From positions 1-8,032 of the forward strand of contig JAJZMO010000297.1 of assembly GCA_021798235.1 (NCBI GenBank): a stretch of 8,032 nucleotides of DNA, given 5' to 3'. This DNA is from Acidobacteriota bacterium. Its GTDB lineage: Bacteria; Acidobacteriota; Terriglobia; Terriglobales; Acidobacteriaceae. Below the pieces are notes generated by a model. It made no database searches, had not been told where the DNA came from, and saw only the letters and a list, made by a program, of their open reading frames with translations. How positions within the stretch are numbered: the first letter of the stretch is position 1; the number at the start of each line of letters is the position of its first letter. Made by a program: the position numbers and the translations under genes. Positions 6,551 to 8,032 of the stretch are shown piece by piece.

Positions 6551-7597
6551 ATGGAATGGGAGGCGCTTATCAACTCGAAATCCACTTCCACCTCCGAACT
6601 CGGCGATTTTCTCCGCCGGCTTCCCAAAGCGGAACTCCACCTGCACCTCGAAGGCACCGTCACGCCGGAAACCCTCGTCGATCTCAGCCGCCAGCCCGGC
6701 CGCACCCCTCTCACCATCGAGGCCGCGCGCGCCCTCTACAACTACACCGACTTCACCGGCTTCCTCATGGCCTTCAAGGCCATCTCTGAGCAGCTCCAGT
6801 CCGCCTACGACTACGAGTTCATCACCTGGCGCATGCTCCAGGACCTCGCCCGTCAGGGCGTCGTCCACGCCGAAGTCTACGTCTCCGTCGGCGTCGTCTA
6901 TTACTGGCGCCGCGTCGAATTCGAACCCCTCTTCGAAGGCATGGAACGCGCCCGCATCCGCGCCGAACGCGAACTCGGCATCACCCTCTACTGGATCTTC
7001 GACGCCGTCCGCCACTTCGGCCCAGAGCCCGCCGCAAAGGTCTTCCGCAAGGCCGCCGAGCTCCGCGCCTCCCACCCCTCCATCATTGGCATCGGCATCG
7101 GCGGCGACGAGCGCCGCACCGGCCCCGAGCCCTTTCGCGAGCTCTACGCCGAAGCCGCCGCCAACGGCCTCCGCCTCACCTGCCACGCCGGGGAAACCGC
7201 CGGACCCAAAAGCATCTGGGGCGCCCTCAACATCGGCTCCGAACGCATCGGCCATGGCTTCTCCGCCATCCACGACCCCGAACTCCTCGAAATCCTCAGC
7301 ACCCGCCAGATCCCCGTCGAAATCTGCGTCACCTCCAACGTCCGCACCGGCTGCTGCCCCCTCGCCGCAGACCACCCCGTCCGCGAATACTTCGACTCCG
7401 GCCTCATGGTCACCCTCAACTCCGACGACCCCGCCCTCTTCGGCTCCAATCTCCTCGAGGAATACATCCTCGCCGAGCAATCCTTCGGCTTCACCCGCGA
7501 CCACCTCCGCGAGCTCGCCGCCAACTCCATCGAAGCCAGCTTCCTCCCCCCCGAACAAAAGCTCCTCTGGCTCCATCGCATCGAAAACCATGAATAA
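6551..7597 (+). CDS. Adenosine deaminase-family metal hydrolase (adenosine or 6-aminodeoxyfutalosine deaminase)
   Basis: Zinc-dependent TIM-barrel amidohydrolase that replaces a 6-amino group of a purine nucleoside with oxygen. The 348-residue product has the complete metal site and catalytic set: HLHLEG (H30, H32), CHAGETAG (H212 metal ligand, E215 general acid), ERIGHG (H235) and LNSDDP (D292 metal ligand, D293). GIGIGGDE (about 172-177) is the family's substrate loop. The motifs differ from classical bacterial Add (HRHLDG, NTDDP) and resemble the ADA-like branch that includes 6-aminodeoxyfutalosine deaminases of menaquinone biosynthesis; the exact substrate cannot be decided from sequence by eye. 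Start: ATG at 6551 with no clear Shine-Dalgarno; the motif LPKAELHLHLEG lies at the usual distance from it. Codon third positions are strongly C-biased. It is divergent from mutY, and the small membrane protein gene follows 114 bases downstream on the same strand. Confidence 0.93.
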   Translation: MEWEALINSKSTSTSELGDFLRRLPKAELHLHLEGTVTPETLVDLSRQPGRTPLTIEAARALYNYTDFTGFLMAFKAISEQLQSAYDYEFITWRMLQDLARQGVVHAEVYVSVGVVYYWRRVEFEPLFEGMERARIRAERELGITLYWIFDAVRHFGPEPAAKVFRKAAELRASHPSIIGIGIGGDERRTGPEPFRELYAEAAANGLRLTCHAGETAGPKSIWGALNIGSERIGHGFSAIHDPELLEILSTRQIPVEICVTSNVRTGCCPLAADHPVREYFDSGLMVTLNSDDPALFGSNLLEEYILAEQSFGFTRDHLRELAANSIEASFLPPEQKLLWLHRIENHE

Positions 7598-7644
7598 CCC
7601 TTCATCCGTCCCATTACTGTTCTGGTTTCCACTGCCGATACAAG

Positions 7645-7675
7645 AAGACAGACGTCAAAATAAGTGGGTTATCAT
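7645..7675 (+). promoter_or_regulatory. Low-confidence promoter candidate before the small membrane protein
   Basis: AAGACA (7645-7650) and TATCAT (7670-7675, five of six matches to the -10 consensus) are separated by 19 bases. A transcript would start near 7682, inside the short upstream ORF, so this promoter and translation of that ORF are mutually exclusive. Read-through from the deaminase gene is possible instead, because no hairpin terminator is visible between 7598 and 7660. Confidence 0.25.
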
Positions 7676-7715
7676 GAAACCTAGGGGGATCATCCCCGGG
7701 AGACACACGCCGTGA
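7674..7715 (+). CDS. Possible 13-residue leader ORF overlapping the next start codon
   Basis: An ATG at 7674 opens a frame encoding MKPRGIIPGRHTP that ends at TGA 7713-7715. This stop overlaps the GTG start of the downstream gene (GTGA), the geometry expected for translational coupling. A weak purine stretch (AAGTGGG, 7662-7668) precedes it. It is also the tail of a longer chance frame that overlaps the deaminase gene, so the ATG may be meaningless. No function is recognised. Confidence 0.25.
   Translation: MKPRGIIPGRHTP
7685..7697. repeat. Perfect palindrome GGGGAT-C-ATCCCC
   Basis: Two 6-base arms flank a single central base. It lies 15 bases before the GTG start of the small membrane protein and abuts its GGGAGA ribosome binding site (7698-7703). 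It could be a protein-binding operator. With a one-base centre it would not form a normal RNA hairpin unless inner pairs open. Confidence 0.4.
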
Positions 7716-7924
7716 CCGCTTCAGACAACACCAGAACCTGCGACAAAGGCTGCCCCGTTTTCCGTTACGTCGGCTGGACCTCGGTAGCCGTCGGCGTGGC
7801 GGCCCTCGGCGTCTACATCGGACGCGAACTCCGCGTCCGCTACAAGTTCAACCACCGCACCCCCTCGGACTTCTACTCCCACGCCGGAGACGAAATGCAA
7901 ACCGAGTTCGGCGTCGGCGTCTAG
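7712..7924 (+). CDS. Small single-span membrane protein of unknown function
   Basis: A 70-residue product not recognised as a named family. The N-terminus is polar with a C-X3-C pair (C10, C14). Residues about 19-37 (YVGWTSVAVGVAALGVYIG) form one glycine- and alanine-rich transmembrane helix with several small residues spaced four apart, followed by the basic stretch RELRVRYKF, which by the positive-inside rule suggests a cytoplasmic C-terminus. The tail ends FYSHAGDEMQTEFGVGV. The start is GTG with GGGAGA (7698-7703) at an 8-base spacing, which is convincing. Codon use and C-rich third positions match the upstream genes, and a strong terminator follows 32 bases after the stop; together these argue that it is a real gene. 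The small-residue helix could pack against a partner, but that is speculation. Confidence 0.72.
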   Translation: MTASDNTRTCDKGCPVFRYVGWTSVAVGVAALGVYIGRELRVRYKFNHRTPSDFYSHAGDEMQTEFGVGV

Positions 7925-7956
7925 CCCAGCCCTGCCACCGCACCACCAAAGTTCCC

Positions 7957-7990
7957 GCAAAACACGCAGCCCGCTGCGTGTTTTGCCGTT
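7957..7990 (+). terminator. Strong intrinsic terminator after the small membrane protein gene
   Basis: GCAAAACACGCAGC (7957-7970) and GCTGCGTGTTTTGC (7973-7986) are perfect reverse complements. With the innermost pair open, the stem has 13 pairs and a four-base loop CCCG. It is followed by CGTTT, a short T tract. The long perfect stem right after a stop codon fits a transcription terminator. The 40 or so bases beyond it to the window end show no feature. Confidence 0.8.
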
Positions 7991-8032
7991 TAGCAGCCAA
8001 CCCCTCGCAAATCTTTGGTGAAAACCTCCCCT

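Noticed and set aside
6548..7591. Minus-strand frame of 347 codons opposite the deaminase gene
   Set aside because: An almost exact mirror of the deaminase gene with Gly/Glu/Asp/Val-rich sequence; third-position C bias of the real gene removes stops on the other strand.
7086..7715. Plus-strand frame of 209 codons overlapping the deaminase gene's 3' half
   Set aside because: Ser/Ala/Pro repeats from the C-rich third positions; only its last 13 codons, as a possible leader ORF, merit mention.

Overview
This window is GC-rich, densely coded bacterial chromosome. The combination of a futalosine-type/ADA-like deaminase, a stand-alone bactofilin, a YqjM-type ene-reductase and a MerR-like regulator ending in a proline- and arginine-rich tail, together with the codon usage, most resembles an Acidobacteriota (Terriglobia/Acidobacteriaceae-like) genome. 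That assignment is inference from protein style; no rRNA or other phylogenetic marker is present.

Layout from left to right: a complete ribonuclease R gene on the minus strand (stop codon at the window edge); a non-coding divergent region of about 320 bases; a bactofilin gene on the plus strand with a hairpin terminator; a class III (YqjM-like) old yellow enzyme; a promoter-like segment with a 19-base spacer directly after the ene-reductase stop; a small MerR-family regulator; the adenine glycosylase gene mutY, convergent with the regulator and only 6 bases away; an adenosine-deaminase-family gene divergent from mutY; and finally a 70-residue single-span membrane protein with its own leader region and a strong hairpin terminator.

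The genes do not form one pathway. They are housekeeping functions: RNA turnover (RNase R), DNA repair of 8-oxoguanine mispairs (MutY), purine or menaquinone-precursor deamination (ADA family), cytoskeleton (bactofilin), flavin redox chemistry (old yellow enzyme) and regulation (MerR family). Gene orientation changes often, so most are probably transcribed singly or in pairs. I see no mobile element, CRISPR array, tRNA, rRNA or defence system.

The most interesting small-scale signals are: (i) the MerR-style promoter architecture upstream of the regulator, which suggests autoregulation; (ii) a 13-codon upstream ORF whose stop overlaps the GTG start of the small membrane protein, together with a perfect palindrome over its leader; (iii) a changed 8-oxoguanine-recognition loop in MutY; and (iv) a marked strand asymmetry in which the plus strand is C-rich whatever the gene orientation. 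I did not find convincing evidence of a wholly new system.
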